DNA of 51,083 bases from Carboxylicivirga caseinilyticus. GTDB taxonomy: Bacteria; Bacteroidota; Bacteroidia; Bacteroidales; Marinilabiliaceae. The notes under the pieces were generated by a model. That model did not search any database. It saw nothing but the letters and a program-made list of their open reading frames with translations, and was not told the DNA's origin. Made by a program: the position numbers and the translations under genes. This document shows positions 20,054 through 30,042 of this stretch, piece by piece. Numbering within the stretch: the first letter of the stretch is position 1; every line of letters begins with the position of its first letter. The stretch lies in contig JAFMVE010000045.1 of assembly GCA_025499705.1 (NCBI GenBank), forward strand, positions 1-51,083, written 5' to 3'.

Positions 20054-20638
20054 TTAAACTTCGGCTTCTACTACTTTATCAAGAACCTGGCAGATATTGG
20101 TGAAAATTTCTTCGATATCTCCCACTCCTTTTACAGATTTGTAAACTCCTTTTTTCTTGTAATAATCCAATACAGGCAAGGTCTGAGCCTCGTATACTTC
20201 CAAACGTTTCTTGATGGTTTCTTCGTTGTCATCAGAACGACCTGAAGTTTGACCTCTAAGAACCAAACGCTCAATCAACTCTTCATTTTCTACCTCCAAA
20301 TTAAGAAGAGCAGAAAGAGACCTGCCATGATCAATTAATAATCCGTTTAAAGCTTCAGCCTGAGCAACAGTTCTTGGAAAACCATCAAACAGTATACCTT
20401 TATCAATAGGAAGTTTCTCCATAAAAACATCCATAATGTCGATAATTACATCATCAGGCACTAATTCACCTTTATCAATAAAGCTTTTGGCAATCATACC
20501 TTCAGCTGTATTATTGTGAATAGCATTTCTTAATAAATCACCTGTTGAAACATGTTCCAAGCTGTACTTTTCAGCAATTTTTACCCCTTGAGTTCCTTTT
20601 CCAGATCCGGGAGGTCCAAAGATTACAAGATTAAGCAT
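20054..20638 (-). CDS. adk: Adenylate kinase
   Basis: The enzyme interconverts ATP + AMP and 2 ADP in the cytoplasm. The 194-residue product is the short-lid form. The P-loop [10 protein letters not shown] covers residues 8-17, STGDLLR is the AMP-binding motif, and [10 protein letters not shown] and the lid arginines ([22 protein letters not shown]) are conserved. It sits 19 bp downstream of hpt, so the two nucleotide-metabolism genes probably share a transcript, and it ends at a terminator. Confidence 0.93.
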   Translation of the reverse strand: MLNLVIFGPPGSGKGTQGVKIAEKYSLEHVSTGDLLRNAIHNNTAEGMIAKSFIDKGELVPDDVIIDIMDVFMEKLPIDKGILFDGFPRTVAQAEALNGLLIDHGRSLSALLNLEVENEELIERLVLRGQTSGRSDDNEETIKKRLEVYEAQTLPVLDYYKKKGVYKSVKGVGDIEEIFTNICQVLDKVVEAEV

Positions 20639-20657
20639 TTTCGATATTTAAATATTA

Positions 20658-21194
20658 TTACTCCGCCAATGTATAGATATTCCGCAAGTTACGACCATAT
20701 CCATCGTAATCCAATCCATAACCCACAATAAAATCATTTGGAATATTCATCCCGACATAATGTAAGGTTATATCTTTCTTACATGCATCTGGTTTAAACA
20801 ACATGGTAGCCACACGCACTTCTGCCGGCCCCATCGATTTAACCTGATCAACCGTATTAGAAATAGTTAATCCAGTGTCAACAATATCCTCCAGTAATAC
20901 AATCGTACGACCGGTAATATCTTCGTTTAAACCAATCAGTTCTTTTACTTTACCTGTTGATCCGGTTCCCTGATAGGAAGAAAGCTTAACAAAGCTGATC
21001 TCACAAGGAATGGTAATTCGTTTCATTAAATCCGAGGCAAACATAAACGAACCATTCAATACACATAACATCAAAGGATTTTTGCCTTCCAGTTCTGTAT
21101 TTATACGTGTTGCAACTTCTTCAACTGCTTTTAAAATATTTTCTTCGGAAATGCTTAATACAAATTCCTTATCTAATACTTTAACTCGTTCCAT
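20658..21194 (-). CDS. hpt: Hypoxanthine phosphoribosyltransferase
   Basis: This purine-salvage enzyme joins hypoxanthine (and often guanine) to PRPP, giving IMP or GMP. The 178-residue product carries the PRPP-binding motif VLLEDIVDTGLTISN (about 100-114), LCVLNGSFMFASDLM, FVKLSSYQGTGSTGKV (the flexible loop) and the base-binding segment FIVGYGLDYDGYGRNL. It is divergent from purE across a 204-bp spacer. Its 5' leader carries a long hairpin with a U-run (21230-21270), a possible attenuator. Confidence 0.92.
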   Translation of the reverse strand: MERVKVLDKEFVLSISEENILKAVEEVATRINTELEGKNPLMLCVLNGSFMFASDLMKRITIPCEISFVKLSSYQGTGSTGKVKELIGLNEDITGRTIVLLEDIVDTGLTISNTVDQVKSMGPAEVRVATMLFKPDACKKDITLHYVGMNIPNDFIVGYGLDYDGYGRNLRNIYTLAE

Positions 21195-21229
21195 TTTAGG
21201 TTCTTTTTATTATTGCCATAAAAAACATA

Positions 21230-21270
21230 AACCTCTTTTACAGAGGCATTATCCTGCCTTAAAAGAGGTT
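21230..21270 (-). promoter_or_regulatory. Terminator-like hairpin in the hpt 5' leader
   Basis: AACCTCTTTTA (21230-21240) and TAAAAGAGGTT (21260-21270) are perfect inverse complements. Inside them AGGC (21244-21247) and GCCT (21256-21259) can extend the stem. The leftward transcript then reads TTATGTTTTTTATGG, a good U-tract, 36 bp before the hpt ATG. A -7-like box (TAATTTTG on the leftward strand, 21296-21289) sits just upstream, so the hairpin would lie at the very 5' end of the hpt mRNA. No gene reads into it from the right, since purE points away. Confidence 0.5.
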
Positions 21271-21398
21271 AATTCAGGTTTTAAGCTGCAAAATTATAAA
21301 AAATATGCTTAAACACATGCATTTAGTTTGTTGTTATATATTTTTGTGAAATATTTTAGTTTCTTACAACTATTAATAATTTAAATAAACCATTTGAT

Positions 21399-21905
21399 AT
21401 GCAACCAAAAGTGAGCATTATTATGGGTAGCACATCTGATTTGCCAGTGATGAAAAAAGCTGCCGACTTTTTGAATGACCTTGAAATTCCTTTTGAAATT
21501 AACGCTTTGTCGGCTCATAGAACGCCTGCACAAGTAGAGGAGTTTGCCAAGAACGCAGAAGACAGAGGGGTGAAAGTTATTATTGCAGCTGCTGGGATGG
21601 CAGCTCATTTGCCTGGAGTAATTGCTTCGATGGTGAAAATACCGGTTATTGGTGTACCAATTAATGCCAGCCTGGATGGACTTGATGCTTTATTAGCTAT
21701 TGTTCAGATGCCTCCGGGAATACCTGTAGCAACTGTTGGAATTAATGGCGCCCAAAATGCAGGAATTCTGGCTGCACAAATTATTGCAACCGGCGATGCT
21801 GCTCTTGCTGAGAAAGTAGCCGCATTTAAAGAAAGCCTGAAAGATAAAATTGTTAAAGCTAATCAGGAATTAGCTGAAGTAAAGTATAAGTTTAAAACAA
21901 ACTAA
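21399..21905 (+). CDS. purE: N5-carboxyaminoimidazole ribonucleotide mutase PurE
   Basis: PurE moves the carboxyl group of N5-CAIR to give CAIR in de novo purine synthesis. The 168-residue class I form shows GSTSDLPVMKKAADFL (about 10-25), the catalytic histidine in SAHRTPAQVEEFA, GAAGMAAHLPGVIAS-like AAAGMAAHLPG, and GVPINASLDGLDALLAIVQMPPGIPVAT. A candidate -7 box (TATTTTTG, 21339-21346) lies 53 bp upstream, without a clear -33 match. PurK is not in the window. A strong terminator follows. Confidence 0.93.
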   Translation: MQPKVSIIMGSTSDLPVMKKAADFLNDLEIPFEINALSAHRTPAQVEEFAKNAEDRGVKVIIAAAGMAAHLPGVIASMVKIPVIGVPINASLDGLDALLAIVQMPPGIPVATVGINGAQNAGILAAQIIATGDAALAEKVAAFKESLKDKIVKANQELAEVKYKFKTN

Positions 21906-21930
21906 GATTTTGTTTTAATAATGTTTTTGG

Positions 21931-21961
21931 AGAGTCAACTCAAATGAGTTGACTCTTTTTG
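21931..21961 (+). terminator. Intrinsic terminator of purE
   Basis: AGAGTCAACTC (21931-21941) and GAGTTGACTCT (21946-21956) pair perfectly around a 4-nt AAAT loop and are followed by TTTTTG. It lies 25 bp after the purE stop. Confidence 0.85.
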
Positions 21962-22021
21962 TTTATTTGACTTTGAACATTTTAATTAATAAATTTATAA
22001 TACTGATAACCAGACCGTATT

Positions 22022-22852
22022 ATGAATAGGTATTTGAGTGTTCTAATCCTTGCCGGTTCACTAACTGCACTAAATGCTTTTGCTCAGGAATTGACTTATA
22101 CCGGCCCTGTTAATAATGCCTTGGCTGATGTTAAAACTATGGATCAATCTGTTTGGGCATCCTTTAACAATGCGTCATCCTTAGCGACTTACACTGATCC
22201 AGGTATTGGCGCATCCTTTCAAAATAAATTCAGCATTAAAGAATTAAGCACCAGAGCTATTGCTGCTGCATTTCCAATAAAATTTGGCGTTATATCAGCC
22301 GGAGTTTTACAGAGTGGATATAGCAAAAGTCTTGTAACCAGATATGGAATATCTTACAGTAGAAGTTTTGGCAGCACTACTTCTGCCTTCTTTCAATACA
22401 ACTATGCTAACCATAAGATTGAGTCAAGTGGTAGAAGTGATGGATATTATTCTGCTTTTGGATTAACTCAAAAGATAACTTCAGAATTTTATATGGCTTT
22501 GTTAATTGCCAATCCTGAGCAAGCAAAAATGAGTTATGCAAACCTTAAGATTGATATACCCTCTTATTTTAATGTGGGAATAACGTGGTCGAATAACGAC
22601 TGGATAAGGGTAATTGCTGAAGCCGAAAAAGAACTGGACAGGGATCCGGTTTTTAAAGGAGCTATTGAGTTGGCTATTAATCAATTCTTATTTGTGAGAT
22701 CAGGTGTAAAAGGTAAACCTTTAGAATTCACTTTCGGATCAGGATTTAAATGGCCTAAGATCAATATTGATGTTGGATTCCGATATCATCAACAGTTGGG
22801 CATTTCATCTGCTGCAGGAATCTCTTATTTATTCAATCATAAGAAAAAATGA
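22022..22852 (+). CDS. PorV/UPF0164-like outer-membrane beta-barrel protein
   Basis: The 276-residue product has a signal peptide ending NAFAQE (about residue 22). The rest is alternating amphipathic strands rich in aromatic and small residues, with a GISYLF-type final strand and a short basic tail. The early segment WASFNNASSLATYTDPGIGASFQNKF resembles the start of PorV/PorQ-like (UPF0164) barrels of Bacteroidota, some of which serve type IX secretion. The exact role is unknown. Its stop overlaps the next ATG (ATGA), so the two proteins are probably made together. Confidence 0.65.
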   Translation: MNRYLSVLILAGSLTALNAFAQELTYTGPVNNALADVKTMDQSVWASFNNASSLATYTDPGIGASFQNKFSIKELSTRAIAAAFPIKFGVISAGVLQSGYSKSLVTRYGISYSRSFGSTTSAFFQYNYANHKIESSGRSDGYYSAFGLTQKITSEFYMALLIANPEQAKMSYANLKIDIPSYFNVGITWSNNDWIRVIAEAEKELDRDPVFKGAIELAINQFLFVRSGVKGKPLEFTFGSGFKWPKINIDVGFRYHQQLGISSAAGISYLFNHKKK

Positions 22853-24870
22853 AAAGAACTGTACTACTTGTGATTCTCATGAGTATTGTAGTTATAACCA
22901 ATGCTCAGGATATAAACGATGCACGAAAGATGATATCGGATATGATTGAGCAGCTTGCAGAACAGCAACAGATGGATTTCGACTATGACGAACTTGTGAA
23001 TGATCTTATTAATCTAACTCAAAATCCAATCAACCTAAATAACACAACTAAAGAGGAACTGGAAAAACTTTTCTTTTTAAATGATTACCAGATTGAAAAC
23101 ATCCTTTTCTACCAATATAATAATGGTCCGATCATGGGTGTTTATGAGTTGCAGGCAATAGAAGATCTGGATCAACCAACAATTGAAAGAATGCTACCTT
23201 TTGTCACCGTCGGAGAGGTAATAAAAAAACAAAAATACTACACTAACTATCGATTTCTCGGAAGACTTCAAACCTGGGTCCAGACTCCGCAGGGTTATTT
23301 ATCAGAATCAGACTCCATTCCTCCTGCTTATGCAGGTAGTAAGTTAAGATGGTTAACAAAAGGTAGAGTTGACATAGGTGATAAATGGATTGCAGGATTT
23401 ACACTTGAGAAAGACCCGGGTGAAGCGGCTTTCCCAGATGCTCAGCCAATTGCAGATTTTACATCAGCATTTCTGCAATGGAATGATGTTAACAATGCAA
23501 TTAAGAAACTAATAATTGGTGATTATCGCCTTTCATTCGGACAAGGATTGGGTATATGGAGCGATATGGCATTTTCAAAATCAACTGAAACCGGCCAGTT
23601 AAGAAGGCGAAGCAGAGGATTAAATAACTATACCTCAGTAAACGAATCTTCCTTTTTCAGAGGAATAGCCACTGAAGTTAGTCTCAAGAAGGTGCTGTTA
23701 ACACCATTCTATTCATTTAAAACGATTGATGGTTCAGTGCAGTCAGATTCTATAAAAGAAGAAGATTTTATCCGTTCCATTCAGGAAACAGGATATCATC
23801 GAACAGCATCCGAAATTGCCAATCGTCACACAATAAAGGAATCTATTTTGGGAGCTGATCTGCAATTCAAGCATCATTTATTTAGTATTGATGCAGGTTA
23901 TTCTAACTGGCATATCAATAAGAACTGGCAACCAGAGCAGCATTTAAAAAATATGTATCATTTTTCGGGCAATAGATTAGAATCAGCCTGGATATCACCA
24001 TCCATTTTTCTGGGTAAACTAAACTTATTTGGCGAATTCGCATTCCAAAATTTCAAGGAATGGGGTTTATACCAGGGTCTGACTTACAAACCAGGCTCAG
24101 ATATAATAACCAGTTTAGCCTATCGCAAATACAGCAATGGTTTTACAGCATTAAACAACCAGCCATTTGCAGAATCTTCGGTTCCAGGAGGAGAATCAGG
24201 GATTTATGCATCCTTTCAGTTTAAGCCCATCCCACGATGGACTGTAAAAACATATGCTGATTTATTTCAATACAGTTGGTTGCGTTATAATGTTTATGCT
24301 CCATCAGCAGGATTTGAGTGGTTCTTTCAGCTCGATCATCAAATCAATTGGCAACACTCCTTTTATATTCGTTACAAAAGCACTACAAAAGAGATTAACT
24401 CATCAAAGTCTCTTACACTTTATGAGATATCAGATTATACCAAACGGAGTATTCGTATTTATTATGATTTCAAACTAAATGATCAATGGGAATTTCATAC
24501 CCAAACAGAACATTCATTCTTTAATGGTGACGAAAACTCAACAGGCTGGATGGTATTACAGGATATTATTTACACCGGCAAAAAAATTGGAGCTTCGTTC
24601 AGATATACTTTATTTGATGTGGATGATTACAACAGTCGCATATACTCCTATGAACCGGATGTTTTGTATGCTTTCACTATTCCTTCTTATCAATACAGTG
24701 GAGCCAAAATTATTGCGAATGCGAATGTGAAAATTATGCGTGGTTTACGGTTCTGGTGTCGCTTATCACATGTCATGTATCGAAACAAAGAAAGTATCAG
24801 CTCAGGTTATCAGGAAATAAAAGGAAACAAGCTCACTGAATTAAAAGTTCAAGCGCAATATTTATTCTGA
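22849..24870 (+). CDS. Secreted helix-hairpin-helix protein with C-terminal beta-barrel
   Basis: The 673-residue product has a signal peptide (residues 1-19, ending TNAQD). Residues about 45-115 form tandem helix-hairpin-helix units of the ComEA type (INLNNTTKEELEKLFFLNDYQIENILFYQYNNGPIMGVYELQAI). The remaining ~550 residues look like an outer-membrane barrel (repeated aromatic amphipathic strands, ending QAQYLF with a C-terminal Phe). HHH motifs of this kind bind DNA in ComEA, so a role in DNA handling at the outer membrane is possible but unproven. It is translationally coupled by ATGA to the PorV-like barrel gene, which may be a partner. Confidence 0.7.
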   Translation: MKRTVLLVILMSIVVITNAQDINDARKMISDMIEQLAEQQQMDFDYDELVNDLINLTQNPINLNNTTKEELEKLFFLNDYQIENILFYQYNNGPIMGVYELQAIEDLDQPTIERMLPFVTVGEVIKKQKYYTNYRFLGRLQTWVQTPQGYLSESDSIPPAYAGSKLRWLTKGRVDIGDKWIAGFTLEKDPGEAAFPDAQPIADFTSAFLQWNDVNNAIKKLIIGDYRLSFGQGLGIWSDMAFSKSTETGQLRRRSRGLNNYTSVNESSFFRGIATEVSLKKVLLTPFYSFKTIDGSVQSDSIKEEDFIRSIQETGYHRTASEIANRHTIKESILGADLQFKHHLFSIDAGYSNWHINKNWQPEQHLKNMYHFSGNRLESAWISPSIFLGKLNLFGEFAFQNFKEWGLYQGLTYKPGSDIITSLAYRKYSNGFTALNNQPFAESSVPGGESGIYASFQFKPIPRWTVKTYADLFQYSWLRYNVYAPSAGFEWFFQLDHQINWQHSFYIRYKSTTKEINSSKSLTLYEISDYTKRSIRIYYDFKLNDQWEFHTQTEHSFFNGDENSTGWMVLQDIIYTGKKIGASFRYTLFDVDDYNSRIYSYEPDVLYAFTIPSYQYSGAKIIANANVKIMRGLRFWCRLSHVMYRNKESISSGYQEIKGNKLTELKVQAQYLF

Positions 24871-24888
24871 CAACTATCACTAAATGAA

Positions 24889-24930
24889 AAATTTCCATGC
24901 CATTGAAAGACTCAATTAACATGGAAATCT
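24889..24930. terminator. Bidirectional terminator between the HHH-barrel gene and metF
   Basis: ATTTCCATG (24891-24899) and CATGGAAAT (24920-24928) are exact inverse complements. The leftward strand continues into TTTTTC and the rightward strand into CTATATTTCTT. It lies between two convergent genes and can serve both; the leftward form is stronger. Confidence 0.6.
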
Positions 24931-24971
24931 ATATTTCTTAGTAATATTCCTAAATTCAGAATATACCTGCA

Positions 24972-25925
24972 TTAATAAATAGCCTCAGCTACCTGACGTG
25001 TACTTTGAGTTGCCATCATGGTATAGAAATGTAAGATAGGAACATTATGTGCCATTAGTTCTTTGGCCTGTTGGATAGTCCACTCAACACCTACCTGTTT
25101 CACCTCATCATTATTTTTACATTTACGTATTTCTTTTGCAAAATCTTCAGGAATATCCACATGGAAAATCTTTGGCAACACCGTAAGCTGATTCATTAAA
25201 GTGATTGGTTTTAATCCCGGAATAATTGGAACATTTATACCCATAGCACGACATTTATCAACAAACTCAAAATACTTCTGGTTGTCGAAAAACATCTGTG
25301 TTACAATATACTCAGCTCCAGCATCAACTTTTGCTTTAAGAAAACTCAAATCCGAATCCAGATTAGGTGCCTCTTCATGCTTTTCAGGATAACCTGCCAC
25401 ACCAAAGCTAAATGGTGTATCAAAAGGATCCATTAATGTTCCATCGAGGAATTTACCCTGATTCAGTTCTTTAACCTGATTTACAAGATCAATGGCATAT
25501 TTATTTGCCTCTTCATTAGGTTGATAGAAACGTTCACGCTGAGCATTGTCTCCGCGAAGAACCAAAATATCATTAATCCCCAGAAAATTCAGATCGATGA
25601 GTGCATATTCGGTTTCGCTTTTTGTAAAACCACTACAAATAATATGTGGTACCACCTTAATTCCATAGCGATGCTGAATTGAAGCAGCTACTGCAACAGT
25701 ACCCGGACGTTTACGAACTACACGGCGTTCGAAAAGACCATTCTCTGTATTTTTGTATACCATCTCATCGCGATGCGAAGTGATATTAATATACAATGGA
25801 TTGAACTCTTTTAACTGATCGATAGTGTAAAAAACCTTATCGATGTTGTTACCTTTCAAAGGAGGCAACAATTCAAATGAAAAAGCAGTTTTTTTCGATG
25901 AATTAATTAATTCGGCTACAGTCAT
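24972..25925 (-). CDS. metF: 5,10-methylenetetrahydrofolate reductase MetF
   Basis: This FAD enzyme reduces 5,10-methylene-THF to 5-methyl-THF, the methyl donor used by MetH. The 317-residue TIM-barrel length is typical. FSFELLPP (with the catalytic Glu), ITSHRDE, VPHIICSG, VLRGDNAQ and YIVTQMFFDN are recognisable family blocks, and VPGL-type IIPGLKPI is present. It lies 77 bp downstream of metH on the same strand, a functional pair in methionine regeneration. Confidence 0.93.
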   Translation of the reverse strand: MTVAELINSSKKTAFSFELLPPLKGNNIDKVFYTIDQLKEFNPLYINITSHRDEMVYKNTENGLFERRVVRKRPGTVAVAASIQHRYGIKVVPHIICSGFTKSETEYALIDLNFLGINDILVLRGDNAQRERFYQPNEEANKYAIDLVNQVKELNQGKFLDGTLMDPFDTPFSFGVAGYPEKHEEAPNLDSDLSFLKAKVDAGAEYIVTQMFFDNQKYFEFVDKCRAMGINVPIIPGLKPITLMNQLTVLPKIFHVDIPEDFAKEIRKCKNNDEVKQVGVEWTIQQAKELMAHNVPILHFYTMMATQSTRQVAEAIY

Positions 25926-26002
25926 GTTTTACTGTTAATTAGTTTTCAAGTTGACCTGATGCTGTGGTATCACCCTACCAACTTGCTTATAATGGTTAAT
26001 GT

Positions 26003-29000
26003 TTATTTATATTGAAGGTTTAGCGGAATCCATTTTTCCACATCCTCTACTGTTGTTTGCTTTCGTTTAGCCAGATCATCCACCTGATCTTTACCAATCT
26101 TGCCCACACCAAAATACATAGCTTCAGGATGAGCCAGATAAATACCGCTGACTGATGCGTTAGGCAACATACTGAAGTGTTCCGTCAATGTGATTCCTGC
26201 ATTGTCCTCAGCATTTAACAGATCAAAAAGTGCACGCTTTTCGCTGTGATCAGGACAGGCTGGATAACCCAACGCAGGACGAATACCTCTGTATCGCTCC
26301 CGAATAAGATTATCATGATCAATTACCTCATCAGGCGCATACGCCCAGAATTCGGTACGAACCCGGTAATGAAGTAATTCAGCAAATGCTTCAGCCAGAC
26401 GATCGGCCAGTGATTTCAACAAAATACTGCTGTAATCGTCATGTTCTGCTTCAAAAAGTGCTGTCCACTTTTCAATACCGATACCAGCTGTTACAGCAAA
26501 ACCACCAATATGGTCAAATCGCATACTGTCTTTTGGAGCCACATAATCACTCAAACAATGATAAACCTCCTTGCCCGGTTTCTCCTGTTGCTCTCTTATA
26601 TGATGGAAAGTGGTTAACACTTCCTGTCTCGATTGATCGGTATATACCTCGATATCATCACCCACACTGTTAGCCGGGAATATTCCGAATACGGCATTAG
26701 CCTGAAGCATGTGTTCTTTTTCAATTCGATCAAGCATTGCCTGCGAATCCTGATATAACTTTAAGGCCTCCTTAGCTTTTGCAAGTCCTTCTTCCGTTTT
26801 GAAACGTTCCAGCCAGCTTGACTCCGAAGCTTCGTCAGATACATTTTCAATGCCATCGTAATTACCTGTCAGTCGCCATGCCTGATAAAAGAACGTCCAG
26901 TCAATAAATTTACGAATCTCGTTAATTGGATAATCCTCCAATACCCTGACACCTATATCTGTTGGAAGAGGTGTAATGGTATTTTTCCAATCTATCTGAT
27001 GCTTTTTTGCACGTGCCTCTTCAATAGAAACCAGTTTCACTTCTTTCTTATTTGAATTGCGCTCACGAAGCCCCTCGTATTCATTTCTGATACTTTCGGC
27101 AAACTTTTCCTTGTCCTTATTAGACAACAAAGCACTTACTACCTGTACACTCTTTGATGCATCTTTTACATGCACAACAGGGTGTTTGTAGTTGGGTTCA
27201 ATTTTTACAGCTGTATGTATTTTGGATGTTGTTGCTCCACCAATCAGCAATGGAAGACTTAAATTCCGCTTGTCCATCTCACGGGCAACATTTACCATCT
27301 CTTCCAATGATGGAGTAATCAATCCACTCAAGCCAATAATATCCACCTCTTGTTTGATGGCTTCATCAATAATTTTCTCAGTGGGGACCATCACACCAAG
27401 GTCGATTACCTCATAATTGTTACAAGCCAGAATAACACCCACAATATTTTTCCCTATATCGTGAACATCTCCTTTAACAGTTGCCATCAGCACTTTACCG
27501 GCTGATGAACTGGTGTTTCCGGCAGCTGCCTTTTCTTCTTCGATAAAAGGTTGCAAAATAGCTACCGCCTTTTTCATTACCCGAGCCGTTTTAACCACCT
27601 GAGGTAAAAACATTTTACCCGATCCGAATAAGTCACCTACCACATCCATACCGGCCATCAACGGACCTTCAATTATATCTAAAGAGAACTCATATTTATC
27701 ACGAGCCTCTGCTAAGTCTTCTTCAAGAAAATCAGGAATACCTTTTACCAAACAGTATGACAAACGCTCCTCGAGATTACCATCTCTCCATTTCAAACGA
27801 TCATCTTCCTTGCCTTCTACTTTCTGGTCTTTCAGTTTCTCAGCAAATTCAATCAGACGTTCTGTTGCATCTTCTCTGCGATTCAGAATCACATCTTCCA
27901 CCCGCTCCAATAAATCCTTCGGAATATCATCATAAATCTGAAGCATTCCCGGATTTACAATACCCATATCCATACCAGCCTTGATGGCATGATACAAAAA
28001 GGCCGAGTGCATTGCCTCGCGCACAACATTATTTCCTCTGAATGAGAAAGAAAGATTACTAACGCCACCACTTACCTTAGCATATGGCAGATTTTCCTTG
28101 ATCCATTTAGTGGCATTAATAAAATCAACACCATAGTTATTGTGTTCTTCAATACCGGTTGCAATTGCCAGGATATTAGGATCAAAAATGATATCTTCCG
28201 GAGCAAAATTTACTTTTTCAGTCAATAATTTATAAGCTCTCGAACAAATCTCCGTGCGTCGCTCAAAGGTGTCTGCCTGACCTTTTTCATCGAATGCCAT
28301 TACAACAACGGCAGCACCATATTGCTTTATCTTTGCAGCCTGAGCCAAAAATGGTTCTTCACCCTCTTTTAAACTGATTGAGTTAACAACTGCTTTACCT
28401 TGCAAACATTTCAATCCTGCTTCCAGCACTTCCCACTTTGAACTGTCAACCATAACCGGAAGACGTGCAATATCAGGCTCTGATCCCATCAGGTTTAAAA
28501 AGGTAACCATCTCCTTCTTGGCATCCAACATGGCATCATCCATGTTTACATCAATGATCTGAGCACCCCCTTCAACCTGATCACGGGCAATATTTAAAGC
28601 TTCGTCGTATTTTTCTTCCCTTATCAAACGGGCAAACTTAAGTGATCCTGCCACATTGGTCCGTTCACCCACATTGATGAAGTTTGATTCCTTCGAGAAA
28701 GTCAAACCTTCCAATCCACTCAAACGGGTTACATGATCAACCTTTGCCTCTTTATGAACCTGAGCCTGTTTGATCATTTTGGCAAACTCACGAATATGAT
28801 CAGGAGTTGTACCACAGCATCCACCAATAATATTTACCAAACCACCCTCAAGATATTCTTTCACCTGAGGTGCCATTTGAACAGGTGTCTCGTCATACTC
28901 ACCAAACTGGTTTGGTAAACCTGCATTAGGATAAGCACTGATTTTGAAAGGTGCTTTTTTACCTAACTCCTCAATATATGGTTTTAAGTCTTTGGCTCCG

Positions 29001-29740
29001 AATGAGCAATTCAACCCAACCGAAAGCAAATCAACATGAGAAACAGAATTCAGAAATGCTTCCATGGTCTGACCGGATAATGTTCGCCCACTCGCATCAG
29101 CTACTGTTGCCGAAACCATAACCGGCATTTTTTCAATGCCTCTGTCTTTCAATGCTTCATCAATAGCAAACAAAGCAGCCTTGGCATTCAAGGTGTCGAA
29201 AATAGTCTCAACCAGAAACAAATCAACACCTCCATCAAGTAATCCATCCACCTGTTCGCGGTAAGCCTCTTTTAAATCATCAAAACTAACCGCACGAAAA
29301 CCCGGGTTATTAACATCAGGAGATAACGAAGCTGTTTTATTTGTAGGGCCAATTGCACCTGCTACAAAACGAGGTTTATCATCGGTATTAAATTCTTCAG
29401 CTGCTTCACGGGCAATGATGGCACTTTGCTTATTCAACTCACTCACAACAAATTCCATTTCATAATCAGCCTGCGAAATAGATGTTGCATTAAAAGTATT
29501 GGTTTCAATTATATCGGAACCAGCTTCAAGGTATTGCTTGTGTATGCCTTTTATAATTTGTGGCTGAGTAATCGACAAGAGATCATTGTTGCCTTTCAGC
29601 GGGGCACTATGGTTTTTAAAACGTTCGCTCCTAAAGTCTTCTTCCTCCAGTTTATGGTTTTGAATAAGGCTCCCCATCGCTCCATCCAGCAAGAGCACCC
29701 GCTCTTTAACAATTTTATATAACAATTCCGTTCTTGTCAT
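26003..29740 (-). CDS. metH: Cobalamin-dependent methionine synthase MetH
   Basis: MetH transfers a methyl group from 5-methyl-THF to homocysteine through cobalamin. The 1245 residues carry all four modules. The homocysteine domain has zinc ligands C245 (GLNCSFG) and C308/C309 ([10 protein letters not shown]). The folate-binding domain follows ([11 protein letters not shown], about 356-366). The cobalamin domain has [12 protein letters not shown] with H760 as lower axial ligand, matching H759 of the E. coli enzyme. The activation domain has the SAM-binding motif [15 protein letters not shown] near the C-terminus. It precedes metF in one leftward unit. The leader upstream contains a compact GC-rich hairpin. 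Confidence 0.96.
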   Translation of the reverse strand: MTRTELLYKIVKERVLLLDGAMGSLIQNHKLEEEDFRSERFKNHSAPLKGNNDLLSITQPQIIKGIHKQYLEAGSDIIETNTFNATSISQADYEMEFVVSELNKQSAIIAREAAEEFNTDDKPRFVAGAIGPTNKTASLSPDVNNPGFRAVSFDDLKEAYREQVDGLLDGGVDLFLVETIFDTLNAKAALFAIDEALKDRGIEKMPVMVSATVADASGRTLSGQTMEAFLNSVSHVDLLSVGLNCSFGAKDLKPYIEELGKKAPFKISAYPNAGLPNQFGEYDETPVQMAPQVKEYLEGGLVNIIGGCCGTTPDHIREFAKMIKQAQVHKEAKVDHVTRLSGLEGLTFSKESNFINVGERTNVAGSLKFARLIREEKYDEALNIARDQVEGGAQIIDVNMDDAMLDAKKEMVTFLNLMGSEPDIARLPVMVDSSKWEVLEAGLKCLQGKAVVNSISLKEGEEPFLAQAAKIKQYGAAVVVMAFDEKGQADTFERRTEICSRAYKLLTEKVNFAPEDIIFDPNILAIATGIEEHNNYGVDFINATKWIKENLPYAKVSGGVSNLSFSFRGNNVVREAMHSAFLYHAIKAGMDMGIVNPGMLQIYDDIPKDLLERVEDVILNRREDATERLIEFAEKLKDQKVEGKEDDRLKWRDGNLEERLSYCLVKGIPDFLEEDLAEARDKYEFSLDIIEGPLMAGMDVVGDLFGSGKMFLPQVVKTARVMKKAVAILQPFIEEEKAAAGNTSSSAGKVLMATVKGDVHDIGKNIVGVILACNNYEVIDLGVMVPTEKIIDEAIKQEVDIIGLSGLITPSLEEMVNVAREMDKRNLSLPLLIGGATTSKIHTAVKIEPNYKHPVVHVKDASKSVQVVSALLSNKDKEKFAESIRNEYEGLRERNSNKKEVKLVSIEEARAKKHQIDWKNTITPLPTDIGVRVLEDYPINEIRKFIDWTFFYQAWRLTGNYDGIENVSDEASESSWLERFKTEEGLAKAKEALKLYQDSQAMLDRIEKEHMLQANAVFGIFPANSVGDDIEVYTDQSRQEVLTTFHHIREQQEKPGKEVYHCLSDYVAPKDSMRFDHIGGFAVTAGIGIEKWTALFEAEHDDYSSILLKSLADRLAEAFAELLHYRVRTEFWAYAPDEVIDHDNLIRERYRGIRPALGYPACPDHSEKRALFDLLNAEDNAGITLTEHFSMLPNASVSGIYLAHPEAMYFGVGKIGKDQVDDLAKRKQTTVEDVEKWIPLNLQYK

Positions 29741-30042
29741 AAAATATCGGTAAAAATAAATGTGGTTAATGTTTTTATGGTATTTGCTTCAACTCCGGAG
29801 AGCAGCAGTCAATGTTTAATAACATATAGAATTGACAAATGTTATGCACACTTTGCAAAATTACTATATTTTTTAGGAATAAGGTGTAGGATAAAGATTT
29901 GAATTATCAGAGTGTTTGATTTATTCGAAGTTTTTCCATTTTTCTCCACTTTAATTACACCAACTTCCCCCAATAGTACATCCGGTTTTTATAGTTTTGA
30001 AACTAAATACCAGATGTAAGTAAACTAAAATCAATCGATAAA
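29741..30042. promoter_or_regulatory. metH leader and divergent promoter region
   Basis: This 302-bp spacer holds no credible ORF. For metH the leftward strand has a -7-like TAATTTTG (29863-29856). The ~115-nt stretch before the ATG includes an unusually GC-rich core (29810-29784) with a CTC-TCCG-GAG mini-hairpin (UNCG-type loop, 29802-29793) flanked by TGCT/AGCA. For the rightward GH43 gene there is a -7-like TAGTTTTG at 29992-29999, 43 bp before its ATG. Neither promoter has a convincing -33 TTG. I do not recognise the core as a named riboswitch. Confidence 0.4.

Noticed and set aside
21230-21300. Purine riboswitch before hpt
   Set aside because: The three-way junction with its conserved loops is not visible; only a long hairpin with a U-tract is.
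24871-24971. Possible small gene between the HHH-barrel gene and metF
   Set aside because: Only a bidirectional terminator is evident; no ORF with start and coding character.
29741-29863. SAM, SAH or cobalamin riboswitch before metH
   Set aside because: I could not match the core sequences or folds of these families; only an unassigned hairpin is supported.
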